Below are positions 34,209-45,853 of a stretch of 64,000 nucleotides of DNA, one piece after another. The stretch is from NCBI RefSeq assembly GCF_037975245.1, contig NC_092567.1:17164376-17228375 (forward strand), written 5' to 3'. Every line of letters begins with the position of its first letter. The stretch's first letter is position 1. The notes beneath the pieces were generated by a model that was not told the DNA's origin, made no database searches, and was given only the letters and a program-made list of their open reading frames with translations. The DNA is from Apostichopus japonicus (lineage: Eukaryota; Echinodermata; Holothuroidea; Aspidochirotida; Stichopodidae). The translations under genes were made by a program, and so were the position numbers.

Positions 34209-35474
34209 CTACAACCTAAAAAACTTCATCAACTTCCAAACAACGAACAAAAAGGCTATCAAAAATGTCATCTCCCAACTTAATGGTTTTTTGTATATTG
34301 GAGGTAGAACCGTCCGATGATATTCTGCGAGACTATCAGTGACCAATTTAATCTGATTTTCACTGCGGTAAGTCCCTAAATGATAAATCTTGAATTTAAG
34401 TAGTATTTCGTTCTGTATCTTGATGCATATCTTTCCCATGTCCTCATCCAAGTTGTCCAATGACTTACATACATCAGGAAAATCCTCTACAACTGACCAG
34501 TCGTTTTTAGACTTAATGATTTCTGATGCTGATCTTTCAAGTTCGTTGTATCTCTTGATTACTTCGTAAGCTCTTGCGCGTAGATCATTCAAAATTTCAT
34601 GCTCCTGGTTCTGTTCCACACGTTTCTCACATTCCTTGTATGTATCTTGTAAAGCCCTAAGCTTTTTAACGAGTTCATCCTTATTCTTGAGGCCTAGTTG
34701 CATATTCACTTCTAGGTAAACGAACAAAACATTCATCATCACATATGATATGTCAGTTCTTGGATAAGCATAGTGACGAAATTCAGCGATAACCGTTTCA
34801 AGTTCCTCTAGAGCTACGTCAAATTTGACAATTTCATCTTGTATCTTTAGTCGTAAGCATGCATATTGGTAGCACAATATTTTCTTGTATGCATCATTTC
34901 CCTTTATTAATTCATCCACAAATGACATATTGTTAAATGATTTCCTTTTTTCGATCGATACTCTCAGTTTCTTTTTTAGTATCATCCTTTCCTTTTCAGC
35001 AAGAATTCGAATGTCGTTTATAACGCAGTCAGATGCAACATGCTGGACATGGGTTATACCATTTACCTTGAGACTAATCTCTCTCAGTGGTGGTTCTTTG
35101 GTTACACTCTTGTTTTGATGCCACATATAGCAAGCTTGGCAGAGGTGTCCGTTCCTTTCAAAACTATGGTTTACGCAACCAATGTAATCACGTTTAACAA
35201 CGTCAGTAATCTCACTTCTCTTTCTATGTACGTCCTCGACAAAATTTTTAACTGCATAATCTGTTTTAAATCCTTCTGGTGGGATTGTGAAAAAATCCCG
35301 ACATACAGCGCATTCTAGTTCTCCTTGTCGTTGTTTAATATACGATTCTAAACAGTCACTACAATATCTATGAAGACATGGTAACACCTTGGGTTCTTTC
35401 AAAGGTTGAATGCAAATTGGACAAGACAGCAACTTTTCTTCGATTTCATCAAGAACTGTGGTTAGAGATTCCAT
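34209..35474 (-). CDS. TRIM-like RING E3 ligase A1, tail-anchored, intronless
   Basis: 421 residues, single open frame. RING finger of C3HC4 type: C18, C21, C33, H35, C38, C41, C55, C58 (SCPICI, CLHRYCSDC, CAVCR). A degenerate B-box-like zinc site follows (C100, H103, C112, C115, H119). Residues about 150-375 are rich in Lys, Glu and Leu, as in a TRIM coiled coil. The C terminus WEMTFLIAFLFVVWKLMKFF (about 400-419) is a likely membrane tail anchor; there is no SPRY, NHL or other C-terminal domain. TRIM13 and TRIM59 have the same plan (RING, B-box, coiled coil, TM), so an ER- or membrane-bound ubiquitin ligase is expected. The start at 35474 is chosen because the MES(L/I)xxVL start recurs in all four paralogues. 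Partner gene A2 lies 1.2 kb downstream on the same strand order. Substrate and pathway are unknown. Confidence 0.85.
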   Translation of the reverse strand: MESLTTVLDEIEEKLLSCPICIQPLKEPKVLPCLHRYCSDCLESYIKQRQGELECAVCRDFFTIPPEGFKTDYAVKNFVEDVHRKRSEITDVVKRDYIGCVNHSFERNGHLCQACYMWHQNKSVTKEPPLREISLKVNGITHVQHVASDCVINDIRILAEKERMILKKKLRVSIEKRKSFNNMSFVDELIKGNDAYKKILCYQYACLRLKIQDEIVKFDVALEELETVIAEFRHYAYPRTDISYVMMNVLFVYLEVNMQLGLKNKDELVKKLRALQDTYKECEKRVEQNQEHEILNDLRARAYEVIKRYNELERSASEIIKSKNDWSVVEDFPDVCKSLDNLDEDMGKICIKIQNEILLKFKIYHLGTYRSENQIKLVTDSLAEYHRTVLPPIYKKPLSWEMTFLIAFLFVVWKLMKFFRL

Positions 35475-36665
35475 CTTTAGAGAGGGTATGGTTACTGAAG
35501 CTTAGATTTCTCTCTGTTAAGAAGAAAATAAAGTGTTGTAAATGGTATCAATCTTCTTTGAAATATCCTATTGTCATGTTTACTTACTGTATGGACAACC
35601 ATAGGTCAAACCAGGAATTCGGGAACTCAGAGAAAAATTAATTGGAGGAGACATTTGTTGCTACTGTTCCGTGACGTCTCGAATCTCCGAAAGAAATATA
35701 TGTGGAATACCGAAATGCAGCGCGGGCAGACTCAGACAATAACGGAGCGAGAAATGAGTAGATTAAGGATAGAACCAGGATTTATTCACCTACAGATATA
35801 GAAAGGTCAAAGACAACACAATGCAACAAGCCAAGTATCCCTTACTCTAAGACAATCTTTCTTATCTCCCATAACTGATCCTATCGGGATTTACCTACCC
35901 TTCTTTTGACATTAATGATTGACTTTTCTCACTATATTTCCGGAAGATTTCCAAGTAAACTATCCGGAAATAACTCACAGTCTTGGAATGTCACTACTTG
36001 TTTAACTTCCGTAACGAAAGTCGCTTTCTTATAAGGTCGTTTGCTGGCCTTCGGAAGATTCGCCAACACGTGTAGCGTACTTAGAGCCCTTCCTGGATAC
36101 GACAACCGGAAACGAATGTGATACCTCTGTTTTGTTCATTACACTACACAATGCGACAATGTTTAGCATCAAAGCCATATTACCAAGGTATGTTGCAGGA
36201 GTCAGTAAGGAAGTAAGAGTCTAGACTTATTCGAAAGCAATGCCTTGATGTATGTCTTACCGAGAATCATTTGAATCGATACTACTTTTATAATCATATC
36301 CACGGTTCTCCAAACAGACGCAAGTGGTATGCATGTTCAGGCATGGGTTTACGAATATTAAACAACATGCGTGTGTGAATAGTATGGAAGGAAAACCTAC
36401 CCTGGTAATGTTCATGTGAACATACGATTACCGTAAAATACAATAAAACAAGAAATTTGAAATCACTCAATTCTTAACGTTCTGTCAAATATTAAAGGTG
36501 TAATAAAAAAATTAAAAAGGCTGCTATCTTTTACATCTCTGTTTAGGAAGAAACCACCAACGTCTGGCCAAAGAAGTTTGTAGGCTAAGATATGATATTT
36601 TGATGGTCATTGATTATTCATATTTATGCATCATTAGCTTCACAAAAACTTCACAGAAAGTACTT
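35475..36665. other. Spacer between RING genes A1 and A2
   Basis: Upstream region of A1 followed by sequence collinear with B 56171-57270 and then 58690-58920. The 1.4-kb block present in B (about 57270-58690) is missing here at about 36418. It carries the upstream control sequence of A1 on the minus strand; no clear promoter motif was recognised. Confidence 0.5.
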
Positions 36666-37962
36666 TTAACGAACACAATAAATGAAAATCATGAAACAAA
36701 TCCACAAAACACAACATATCACTGCTCGATTTCTTTCTCGTTCATACCTGTCGCACATATTACTAATCAATTCGTGTTTGTTTACACTGTTGTAAGTTGG
36801 AATCTCTAGACCTTTGATGTTACATAAAACACCGAATTCCAATTTTACAAATGTGTCCTTTATATCCTCTTCCAAGTGATCGATCGACGCACATACATCA
36901 GGAATATGCTTTACGGCCATCCAATTGTTCCAAGATTCGAGAATGTTGGATGAACGTTTGGTCAATTCGTCATACCTCGCTCTAAGCTTTGTGGAAATTT
37001 TGGCAAGTTTCGTGACCTCCTTTTTTGTGCTCGACTGTTGTTTACGCAAATAGGTAATGAACACTTCGTATTTTATCTGCAATTCTCTAATCAGTTCCAT
37101 AAGAAATTTTTTATTCCGTCCACCTACCCTCCTGACTTCTTGTAATTCGTTTAGGACATCCACCTGATTCCAGTTCATCATATTCCAAACTGTCCACAAT
37201 ATTACGCTTTTTAAGTTTTCTTCAAGTTTTTTAATGATTCTTCCAGTGCGACAGAGTTTATGGTTATATATTTCAACATCGTCTTCTATCAATCTTACTT
37301 GACATTTCAACTTCTCCAGTGTTGTTTCCATGTAATTCTTAACCAGTACATCAACTCTTTCAAAGACTGTTCTCTTTCCAGGCATCTTTACAATATACTT
37401 CTTGCAAAATGTTAATGCTCTAGATTTGTTAGCAAGGCGTTTTCTTTCTTCTACTGCTAAAATATCAACTTTGTTTATGGCGGACGCATATGAAAATGTA
37501 AAACATTCACTCTTCATCTGCACCTCTTGAATAATTTCTTTCAAACCAGCAAAGCTTGAGCAACTGCCTGGGCTGTTCCTCACCTTGACATGAGAATAGT
37601 AGCAGGTTTTCACAAAGGTATCCCTTCCGATCAAAACAATAGGCTACTGCTGTTCGATGTTTTTGACATCTGACACAGTTATGTAAATCGATATCAATCT
37701 CAGGTTTTTCAAATGTAACATGCTCAACTAAGCTTTTAATGAAGTAATCTGTTTTAAATCCTTCGGAAGGTACCGTGAAGAACTCTCGACATACAGCACA
37801 TTGTAGTTGTCCTTTCTGTTGTTTAATGTAGGATTCTAAACAGCTACTACAATATCGATGAAGACATGGTAAAAATTTGGGTTCTTTCAAAAGTTGAATG
37901 CAAATTGGACAAGAGAGAGAATTTTCTCCGATTTCATAAAGAATTGTGTTTATAGATTCCAT
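36666..37962 (-). pseudogene. TRIM-like RING gene A2, broken by a one-base frameshift
   Basis: Homologous end to end to intact B2 (58923-60239). Frame one, 37962-37507, encodes an intact RING (SCPICI, CLHRYCSSC, CAVCR) and the first half of the B-box (NCVRCQKH, CFDRKGYLCEN). An extra base near 37605 (GGTTTT against GTTTT in B2 on the plus strand) then shifts the frame. The rest (coiled coil and hydrophobic tail WICFMIFIYCV) continues open in another frame to 36666. As it stands it would give a 151-residue RING-only product. It may be a pseudogene, a sequencing error in one base, or a functional truncated form. Confidence 0.85.
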
Positions 37963-39101
37963 CTTTATGTAAGTTAGTTGGCAGAGCGGTTAAAAACTCC
38001 CTGAATTGTGAAAGCATCGCAGTTAATACGGTCCTTACACAGTGAAATCACCAAACATTTATTTTTTTGTGAGCCAGGAACACCAGATACAAAATGGCAA
38101 ACAGAAACAGAAATCTAGTAAAGGAAAATGTTGGTATCTTCAAAGATGATATAATTGCCAAGAACTCGATCATGCCGCGTTGAACGTCGACTGTAGATTC
38201 CAGTTATTAATATGTTAATATTTGACTATTTTTTGGTGCATTTGCTATGAAACAACAGCTTCATGTATATGTCTGCAGTGCAAAACATGTTAATCTTCCA
38301 ATTAACATGTTATCATTTTAACTAGTTGTTTACTACTTCCAAGTAGCATTCTGTGTCCTTCAGGGTTGTCACTGTATGATACAATTTGTCAATTTTAGTG
38401 TCACAGTCAGGGCCAGGTCAAATTCATATTAATATAAGCATGTATCACAACTGTGCAACTGTCGAAGTACCTATGGGTAAAATAATAGAGAGGATTTATT
38501 TCAAATGGCATGAGGTGATTTCTTAGGATGAAGATCTGATTTAATCTCTTCAAGGAAAATAGTGGCTTTAAAATAGTTTTACGGTCATTTGTTAGCAAAT
38601 GTCAAGTCTAAGCGACTCACACCATGCTCATCTTGCAATACAGCAGTCACTATCTCTGTATACAAGTCAAGAGCACACGTGGTCAAGTTCCCTGTTGCAC
38701 GCAATGGCAAACTGCCTTTCAAAGTGTAAACTTGTAAACAAGTGTCCAATTTTGCTGGAATCTAATTTTAAGGAAAATCAATCCAAACTAACCTTGTTAT
38801 TTGGAGATGTGACTTGTTCTCTCATAGCAACTTTAATGCACAAGCACACGTTACCATAAGGAAGTAGATTTTTCTGGAAGTATTCTTATTCCTGGTGGGA
38901 GTCCTGTAGACTTAAACTGCAGTTTTCTCAGAAATGTTTTGTACTGCTTCAGCGAATTTAAAGCTACAATACATTTCTGAAAGGAAGTCGATATCAGCGG
39001 AATGTAATTACAATGCCACGGTGGGGTTTGGGGCTTCGTTTTGTCTGTGCACCACAGTATTGCTATTAAAGTTATTGTCAGGAAATGTAACAAGCATAAA
39101 A
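37963..39101. other. Spacer between RING gene A2 and cysteine-rich gene
   Basis: Collinear with B 60240-61369, with small indels. The immediate upstream sequence of A2 and B2 (about 240 bp) is conserved almost unchanged, which may hold shared promoter elements. No gene was recognised. Confidence 0.5.
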
Positions 39102-39539
39102 TTAGAAATAACTACTTTTTATGAAGATCGTTAGCAAAGAATGTACTAACACGTACAACAACAACAAAAAATCAAATGACAAGAAAGAGAAATCGCGCAC
39201 CGGTGCCTCTATAGTGTTAAGAAACCACAATACTGCCATGTCGCACAAATAATACTTTTCTATTTGCGGGAATTGTTCACCACAAGTATCTCTTTCAAGT
39301 TCACATACGTTAATGCATGGGTTTGGTTCTCCTTTATTACAACAGAAAATGCCAATGTGTGATATACACAAATTCTTTAATGTACGTCCACAAATGTTGA
39401 AGTGAACGTTACAATTTCCTGATTGAGACATATTTGATTCGAGCGACGTGACATCGTTCATACAAATTATTAGCAATGAAATGAGGGTAGTGAGTAGAGA
39501 CATGCGCATTTCGATATCATGAAATGTATTATTTATCAT
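39102..39539 (-). CDS. Small secreted or membrane Cys-rich protein, Frizzled-CRD-like
   Basis: 145 residues if started at the first Met; MRMSLL at residue 11 is an equally good start. A hydrophobic signal segment (LLTTLISLLIICM) is followed by nine cysteines: NC, IC, LC, FCC, PC, VC, TC, LC. The order FCC-x6-PC-x2-VC-x4-R-x2-C-x12-LCD resembles the C-terminal half of a Frizzled cysteine-rich domain (family pattern PCR-x-VC-x4-R-x2-C). A hydrophobic C-terminal stretch (FLLLLYVLVHSLLTIFI) could be a membrane anchor or readthrough into an intron. The first half of a full CRD is missing, so this may be a partial gene. The copy in B is broken. Function unknown. Confidence 0.5.
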   Translation of the reverse strand: MINNTFHDIEMRMSLLTTLISLLIICMNDVTSLESNMSQSGNCNVHFNICGRTLKNLCISHIGIFCCNKGEPNPCINVCELERDTCGEQFPQIEKYYLCDMAVLWFLNTIEAPVRDFSFLSFDFLLLLYVLVHSLLTIFIKSSYF

Positions 39540-39775
39540 CTGTCTCTCGATTTCTTCATCGTGTTTGGTATCGATCTCGGTAACCCAATAATATAAATAG
39601 GCCTTTGTTTAATCTGAACGAGAATGTTTACACAGAAGGCCTTTCTCACCCATTATGTGACATGTGACATAAAAATATATCATTCAAATAATGTGGATGT
39701 GGAACTACCTTGCACCTGCCTACTAAATTTGTGGGAAAATCAATGGTTTGGTAAGTAAAGTACGTGTTGTTAAAC

Positions 39776-39810
39776 TATACTATATACGTACAATAAATAT
39801 ATAATATATC

Positions 39811-39887
<77 letters not shown>

Positions 39888-40949
39888 ATATCGACCACGC
39901 GGCAAAAGAAACTGTTTTGAGAAACTGAATGCAAGGGTTGTATGAAGGAAATGGTGTAACGTTCAGGAAAAACAGTGCACGGTTATATGGAGAACGCTCC
40001 CTTTTCCCTTCTGCAGGCGGTCATCACAGTACATGGTGGTTCACGAATAAGACTGTACTGTTTTAACAGTGAATGCAACCAATCATATATCCACACACAA
40101 ACCTTAGACACAATATACAGCCTAGATATCATGCAGCTGTTGAAAAAAAAGACATATACATTTGGTTCTGAACGGCACTGTGGTTGTATAGGTCCAGGGT
40201 AATATAAGATATACAAAAAAAAGATACTGCCGTAAGCCACAGTGGTTGTAGATTCGACAAAGTAGTTGAAACTTGGTATTCGACTTACACAGCTAGTTAA
40301 AAAAATAATATGACACATATGCCTAATTCTTAGTAAATATAGAAAATAGAACTTACTTTCTCGAGGGTGTGTAGAAGTTAGCACGTTATTACACCAGCTA
40401 TAAACTATAGAAATAAGGAAGGCTATGATGATACTCGTTGAATGTTTTAATCTTGTGAGAACCAAACCAGCAATGTTTGTTCACACCAATGCGTGTACAA
40501 TAAAACCCATTAGAAACCACACCTACTTTCATAGAGTCTGTTTATTTGCATACAATTTTCACCCGCATATGTGTGGCAACCGTACACACATACGATGTGA
40601 GAGTCGATCTGTGTTAGTGTTGTCCGTGTATGATATCCATCATCACAAAGTACACGGCAGTTCATGGAATAATCATGCGCGGGATAATGCATAGTAACGG
40701 CAAACGCTCTCACATGAAGATATTGCAATCATTCGTCATTGCCCACCCACTCGTCAAAACTTTGAAGAAGTTCGACCGTTTTACAATATCGTTTCTGTAT
40801 AAACGGCTTCAGTGGCACAAGGAATTTTATTTTGGCACTTACAGATATATGTATTTCTGTCTAATTGCTTGTTGTACTTGTTCATTATTCTTGACTACAT
40901 TGTACAAGTTAACTGAAAGCTACGGGATTTATGTCCTTTGCAAACTTTG
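39776..40949. other. Spacer between duplication copies A and B
   Basis: Sequence not present in either copy. Contains a (TA)n microsatellite (39813-39884). A minus-strand frame starting at 40465 begins with a signal-like segment and meets a GTAAGT donor (plus 40351-40356), but I found no phase-compatible acceptor, so no gene is called. Confidence 0.55.
39813..39884. repeat. (TA)n microsatellite
   Basis: About 35 TA units at the right border of duplication copy A. A similar tract sits just after copy B (62427-62490). Confidence 0.97.
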
Positions 40950-41742
40950 AATGTTCTGTATATTCACGTTGCTAAGTCCATAACATAACACAGTTATTTT
41001 ATTGAGACATCAATGCACTGACAACACAGAACGTAACACAATTTCACCCTCAGTTTTATGGTACCCTTCATAGAACTTTTCTGCATTTTTGTGGTCCACT
41101 ACATAGAACTATTCTGCATTTTTGTGGTCCACTACATAGAACTATTCTACACACTCTATAGTAGTTATTGGTCAGGAATAATGACAGTGGTTTCTATGCG
41201 CTTTTTATTGCAATGACTTGTGTTATCAGAGAATTTGATAAATGTTGTTACTTTTTTATAATGTTCTCTATGCACGCACACATACATCCACTTTAGACAA
41301 TCCATCGACATTGCTAGTATTATTGACACATCCATACTCTTTCATAATTTTCTGAATTTAAGACTGTATTAACACTTACCAACCGCGCTGGCTGTTCTAC
41401 ATCATAAGGTTTCCTGCCACTTAGGTACTAACTGAACCTGAGATTACACGAGCGTTTTATCGCTTTCATAGCATATGTGCCTATCCTACCGTACTGTACA
41501 TTTGGGTATCCATGTATAGGCTGTCATTTTCGTTAAACTTGTAAAACTCGTCGTAATCATCTGTTTGAACCTAGGTCGCCGTGTTGGAATTCAGTGGAAT
41601 GCAACCAGTTGCTTATTGATGATTTCATTCAGTAAGTAATAAAACTAACTGGAAAGTCAATATAAGTAAGGTACCACAACGAGCAACACTTTCCCTTACA
41701 GACTGTGAATAGCAAACATCCCGTGTACTTAATACCTAGAGA

Positions 41743-42526
41743 GTGGCATGCGGCGCAGGATGCCGCTTGTACTGGTTCACCGGTAGCTACGCCCGCTATC
41801 GGTGATACTAGTTGGGCCCCGAGTCAACCGGCCCAAGAGACATGAAGTGGCCCAGATTCTGACTCGCCCAATGGAGGGCTGCACTACAGCCTTATTAGTT
41901 GTGGCTAAGGAGTCCTCCGATTGGTTTGATGAGACGAAACAGGCTACTGATCTCATTGACTCGAGTGGCCCTTCCACCCTACCCGCAGCCGCTTCCGCTA
42001 TACCGGACACGATGGTCGCTAGTGGACCTCCTGTTCCTGACAGGGAAGTCCACTCGAACAATGACGAGGAGCTAAGAACTCTGATCCCTCGTAAAAAAAG
42101 GGGAACACTGCTAGGGGCCTGAAAAGACCCATATTGGGAAAACTTCGCAGGTAATGCGCAGGCCTGTTGTCTACCATCGGGACGGCGTACCCCGGATGAA
42201 GTTTTGGAGTGGGTTAGTTGTCAGGTGTGGGGGGGGGGGGTTGTGTGGTCGTTACATAATATGGGTTGGGGGGTTCTGTTTGTGGTTTGGAGTTGGCTTT
42301 TGGAGGCTGGTTTGTAGAACTTTATTGTTTTGGTTCTGTTGGCCTTTGGGTCCGTGTCCTTTTCATGTCACGTTGAACGCTACATTGTATACATTTGTGG
42401 GTGAGTGAGAGATTTCTGTTTGTGGGTTTTCAGTTGGGTTTACGGTGGTTGTTAAACAGACTGGAATTGTTTTTGGTTTTGTTGACCTTTGATCCGTGTC
42501 CGTTTTTCTTTGCACGTAAAAAGCAC
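41743..42526. mobile_element. 784-bp unidentified insertion with 12-bp target duplication
   Basis: AATACCTAGAGA occurs at 41731-41742 and 42527-42538, and copy A has a single uninterrupted related site (near 24893). The insert is GC-richer than its surroundings, lacks terminal inverted repeats and a poly(A) tail, and has one 106-codon plus-strand frame (41802-42122) rich in Pro/Ala/Ser ending RKKRGTLLGA. A 12-bp duplication suggests a retroposed or 5'-truncated non-LTR or SINE-like element; family not recognised. Confidence 0.8.
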
Positions 42527-44268
42527 AATACCTAGAGACAATCCATCAACTTAAAATGTCTCAACCAACTGTTCGTTTTATTAGAGCGTCCATACCATCC
42601 ATTTTTATTACTTCAACTTCATACTAGACTTTTAAGAGACGAAATTGTAGAAATTTGATGTTTTACATTTGTAGATTCTGGTTTTTAATTTTTTTCCTTT
42701 GCTCTGATGGTATTTGAAGAAAAGAAACCTTTAAAGGAATTATTTGTATATAATTTACTTCGTTTTTATTTAAAGGTGGTGTCAGCTTTGCGTTATAGTT
42801 TCACCACTTAGTTCCCGTTTTGTTCGATTTTACTTGACCTTCTCTTTTATGTTTTAAGCTGCCAATTTTTGTGATTGAAATTAATGAAAGATGATCAATA
42901 GTAGGTCAGCTGTTATCAATCTCTCCAAGTTGTTAGAAGTCGTTAATATGTTTACAAATTGAAGAAATTTGTCCTGATATAACAACCCATTGTTGTGACC
43001 GCTTCAAATACTCTCCTTTGGGAGTAAGTCAGTGGCTCTCCTTTCTGTCCTCGGTTGAATTATTTTTTTTTACCCGTTTCAATATTTAGTTGTGCATCAT
43101 CAGATTCAGTTCCATGTGAAGTAATGCTTTGTGTATATATACAACCATCTTTAAAATACAGTATTCGAGCCTGCTGGCATATAAGCTTGTCGGTGGTTTA
43201 TTAAACAGGCGTTGTTTGTTGTAGACGAAAGAGAGACGAGGCTTGAAAACAGCCTTTTGGTTTTTCATCACTGTTTGTTTCAATTTTTACGATCCCACAC
43301 GTACCCCCACATCAATGTAGTTCAAAAAGGTTGACGTCACTTCAGTTACTAGAGAAATATATTTTTGTACTTAATGATGATAATGTGTGAAAGTATCTCA
43401 GCAAAGAAACTTTCTAGATTGAATTGAAATTTCTCATATAGTTATGTGAGAGGGGCGGGAGGGGTGGTGGGGGATCAAGTTTGAAAGGATGTCTTAGTTT
43501 AATAAATTGCAATCTTACTTTTTGAGTATTACTTTGGTAATGCTCAGTAAAGATCACCGGAAGGGAAAATCTTAACGAGAAAAGTTGCTTTTAAATATGA
43601 CTTTAGGCGAACAAAGGATGAAATATAAAACTGGTTTGTGGCAGATGATAGAAGTGCTGTGTTTTGGGAATCAAATACAGAATGTCATTGTGTGTTTTTT
43701 TTCAGTAATGTAGTTGAATCAACAGTACAACATTGGATATTTCTCAATAAAAATGAAAATATGCTCAAGTCGAGAGAAACCTTCTGAATCTTCTTTGTGG
43801 TGTCGCAAAGTACAGAACAATATCTAAGTGAGTGAATTGTATACTGCTCTCAAGAATATGTACCTGATTCGTATACCCACCCCGTCACCCTCTCCCACAA
43901 TCATGCACACTTTTTTTCTTTATTCGAAGATGAGGTAGTGCTGGAAACCCAAGTAGCACCAAGAAGTTCCTTATTGGGGGGAAACATATGTAGGTGTTCG
44001 TAAACTGGAAAACATCGTTGTTCGATAGATCATCTTAACAGCCACAGTTGCATTCTTTCGAGAGACTGAAATTAAATGTTCTGGTAGCTGAAGTTACTGG
44101 AGAATTTCTGCATCATTAAGTGAAAACCAGATCCTCAGAACATTTCGTATGGAGAAGATAACCTTTTTTTTAAATTCGGTGATACTTTTTGAAATTCAAT
44201 ACGTTCCGGCCACACCAGAGTCAATCATGGTGTCGTGGCATAAATTTATTTCTTATGGTTAAATAATG

Positions 44269-45246
44269 TGTAAAAGTAAGTTGGCCTGACGTTTCGATCC
44301 TAGCAGAATCTTCTTTGAAAAGGCTAAATGACAAGTAACAGTAACAGAAGGGACAAAACACGCACAGAATACAGACAGGTTTATGAGCATGGTGAACACA
44401 AGAGATAGATGTAAGGGGATTAGTAGACAAGGGATGGAGAGAAGAAAGAAACCAACAGGGGAAGAGGATAGGTAAGAGATAAGCAGTGGAGGGACAAAGA
44501 GAGGATTAAGGGAAGGGGGTAGGGAATAAACTGGAGAAGGACAAAGGCAGTAAGGTGTGGAGAAAAGATGGTGGAAGAGAGCTATGAGAAGAGGAGCGAT
44601 GTTCGGGGGAGGAAGGGGAGAAGGGAGGGGGGGACAGAAGAAAAGTTAGTCATGTCCTTCCTGAATGTTGAGCCCATGAGGTTGAATAGTGCTAAGGCGT
44701 TGCATCCACAGCCTCTCTCCGCTGATTCGTACTAGGTTCAGGACGGCTACCTAAGGATTCAATCCCCTGTAGGGACATGTCGTTAATGGTATGGTTGGGA
44801 AGGTTAAAGTGTTCTCCAACTGGGGTCTCAGTCTTCACGGTGTTGACTGTGGATCTGTGACCATAGAAACGCTTCTTGAGGGTGGTTTTGGTTTCGCCAG
44901 CGTACTGGATGCCGCAAACTCTACAAGAGATCAGATAGATGACATTAGTGGTTGTGCAAGTAATGTGACCCTTAGTCTTGTGTGTGAGTTGCATGCTGGT
45001 GATGGAATTGGATTGAACAATGTGGTGGCTGCAGATGATTCATCTCGAAGTACGATCACATTTGAAAGTACCATGCTGAATGGGTGTTGGGTTAGAAGTT
45101 AGAGGTGGAACAGCAGCACGCACAAGAAGGTCTCGTAGGTTGCGTGGTCGTCTGTAGGCGATGATGGGATTTTCAGGGACGGCTCGTTGGAGTTTGCTGA
45201 AGAAGAGGAAGATTTGGGTGGAAAGTAACAACCAGGGGAAGCTTGT
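44269..45246 (-). mobile_element. 5'-truncated Penelope-like element (GIY-YIG end)
   Basis: Minus strand: 45231-45040 reads IAYRRPRNLRDLLVRA then GTFKCDR, the linker after the reverse transcriptase; 44994-44692 reads NVIYLISCRVCGIQYAGE then KRFYGHRS, the GIY-YIG endonuclease of Penelope-like elements. Between them the CxxC zinc motif has its first Cys replaced by a TGA stop (IICSHH follows). The reverse transcriptase itself is missing (5' truncation at about 45246). The 3' part contains the typical GGATCGAAACGTCAGGCCAA, then 44254-44268. Copy A has no element here. Confidence 0.88.
44400..44650 (+). repeat. Purine-rich tract inside the Penelope-like element
   Basis: Over about 250 bases the plus strand is overwhelmingly A and G (AGGGATGGAGAGAAGAAAG and similar), i.e. 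a pyrimidine-rich 3' region of the minus-strand element. Possible triplex- or nuclease-sensitive sequence. Confidence 0.75.
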
Positions 45247-45853
45247 TATGTTTAAATATTATCTACAAAGAAAAGCAATATTTCAACCAAACTATCTTGC
45301 TCTTGACGAAATTCAAAATAGAGAGAACATTGACAGCTAAGCAAGCATTTCATAATTATATGTCACATTTCAAAGATATTTAAGCGAGAAGATGATAGGG
45401 CAGGAACATCTACCATGATGATACCATTGTACACCAATATGCATCTCCAAGAGTAAGGTAGGGTTTACCTAGTCAAGATAGTAACATCAATCAACCATAT
45501 TTATTTAAATTTTGTTAATTGAGGGTGACTCTGTTAGCCTGAGTTTATCTTCCCCCGAGGGAAAGACAAATAAAAACAATTTTCTGAAATCTCAACGAAA
45601 ATTTAAGACTGGCAGATAAACAAATAAAAGAAGCAAATGAAAGAGTGTAAAAGAGCAGCTAGCAGAAATACAGAAAAGATAAGCGGAAGAATAAAACAAC
45701 AGTAAATAGAAAACGTAAAATGAAAAGAAAAACAAACAAAACCCTGTGGGATAGTAACATATAAAAGGAACATAGGAATGTAATGAAATAATAAAACAAA
45801 TATATAGAGTCTTAAAATGTTAAAGTAGATAAAATATACATTAAATGCAATGA

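Larger units (their letters stand above)
24085..39775. repeat. Segmental duplication, copy A (~15.7 kb)
   Basis: Collinear with 40950-62360. Anchors that match in order: 24100/40970, 24540/41380, 25447/43086, 26700/45245, 27482/45854, 29240/47580, 29907/48266, 31090/51845, 31690/52440, 33195/54030, 34209/54920, 36666/58923, 39102/61370. It contains RING genes A1 and A2 and the cysteine-rich gene, all on the minus strand, and has fewer insertions than copy B. Region 24085-34200 has no gene I can support. Confidence 0.93.

Noticed and set aside
36300-36470. Exon match between 36340 region and 57170 region (HVQAWVYEY)
   Set aside because: Similarity is explained by the segmental duplication; frames differ between the copies.
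39983-40465. 160-codon minus-strand frame starting with a signal-like segment
   Set aside because: A GTAAGT donor at plus 40351-40356 would end the first exon after 109 nt, but no phase-compatible acceptor gives a sensible continuation; not duplicated elsewhere.
41802-42122. 106-codon frame MILVGPRV...RKKRGTLLGA
   Set aside because: Falls inside the 784-bp inserted element; treated as part of the element and not as a host gene.
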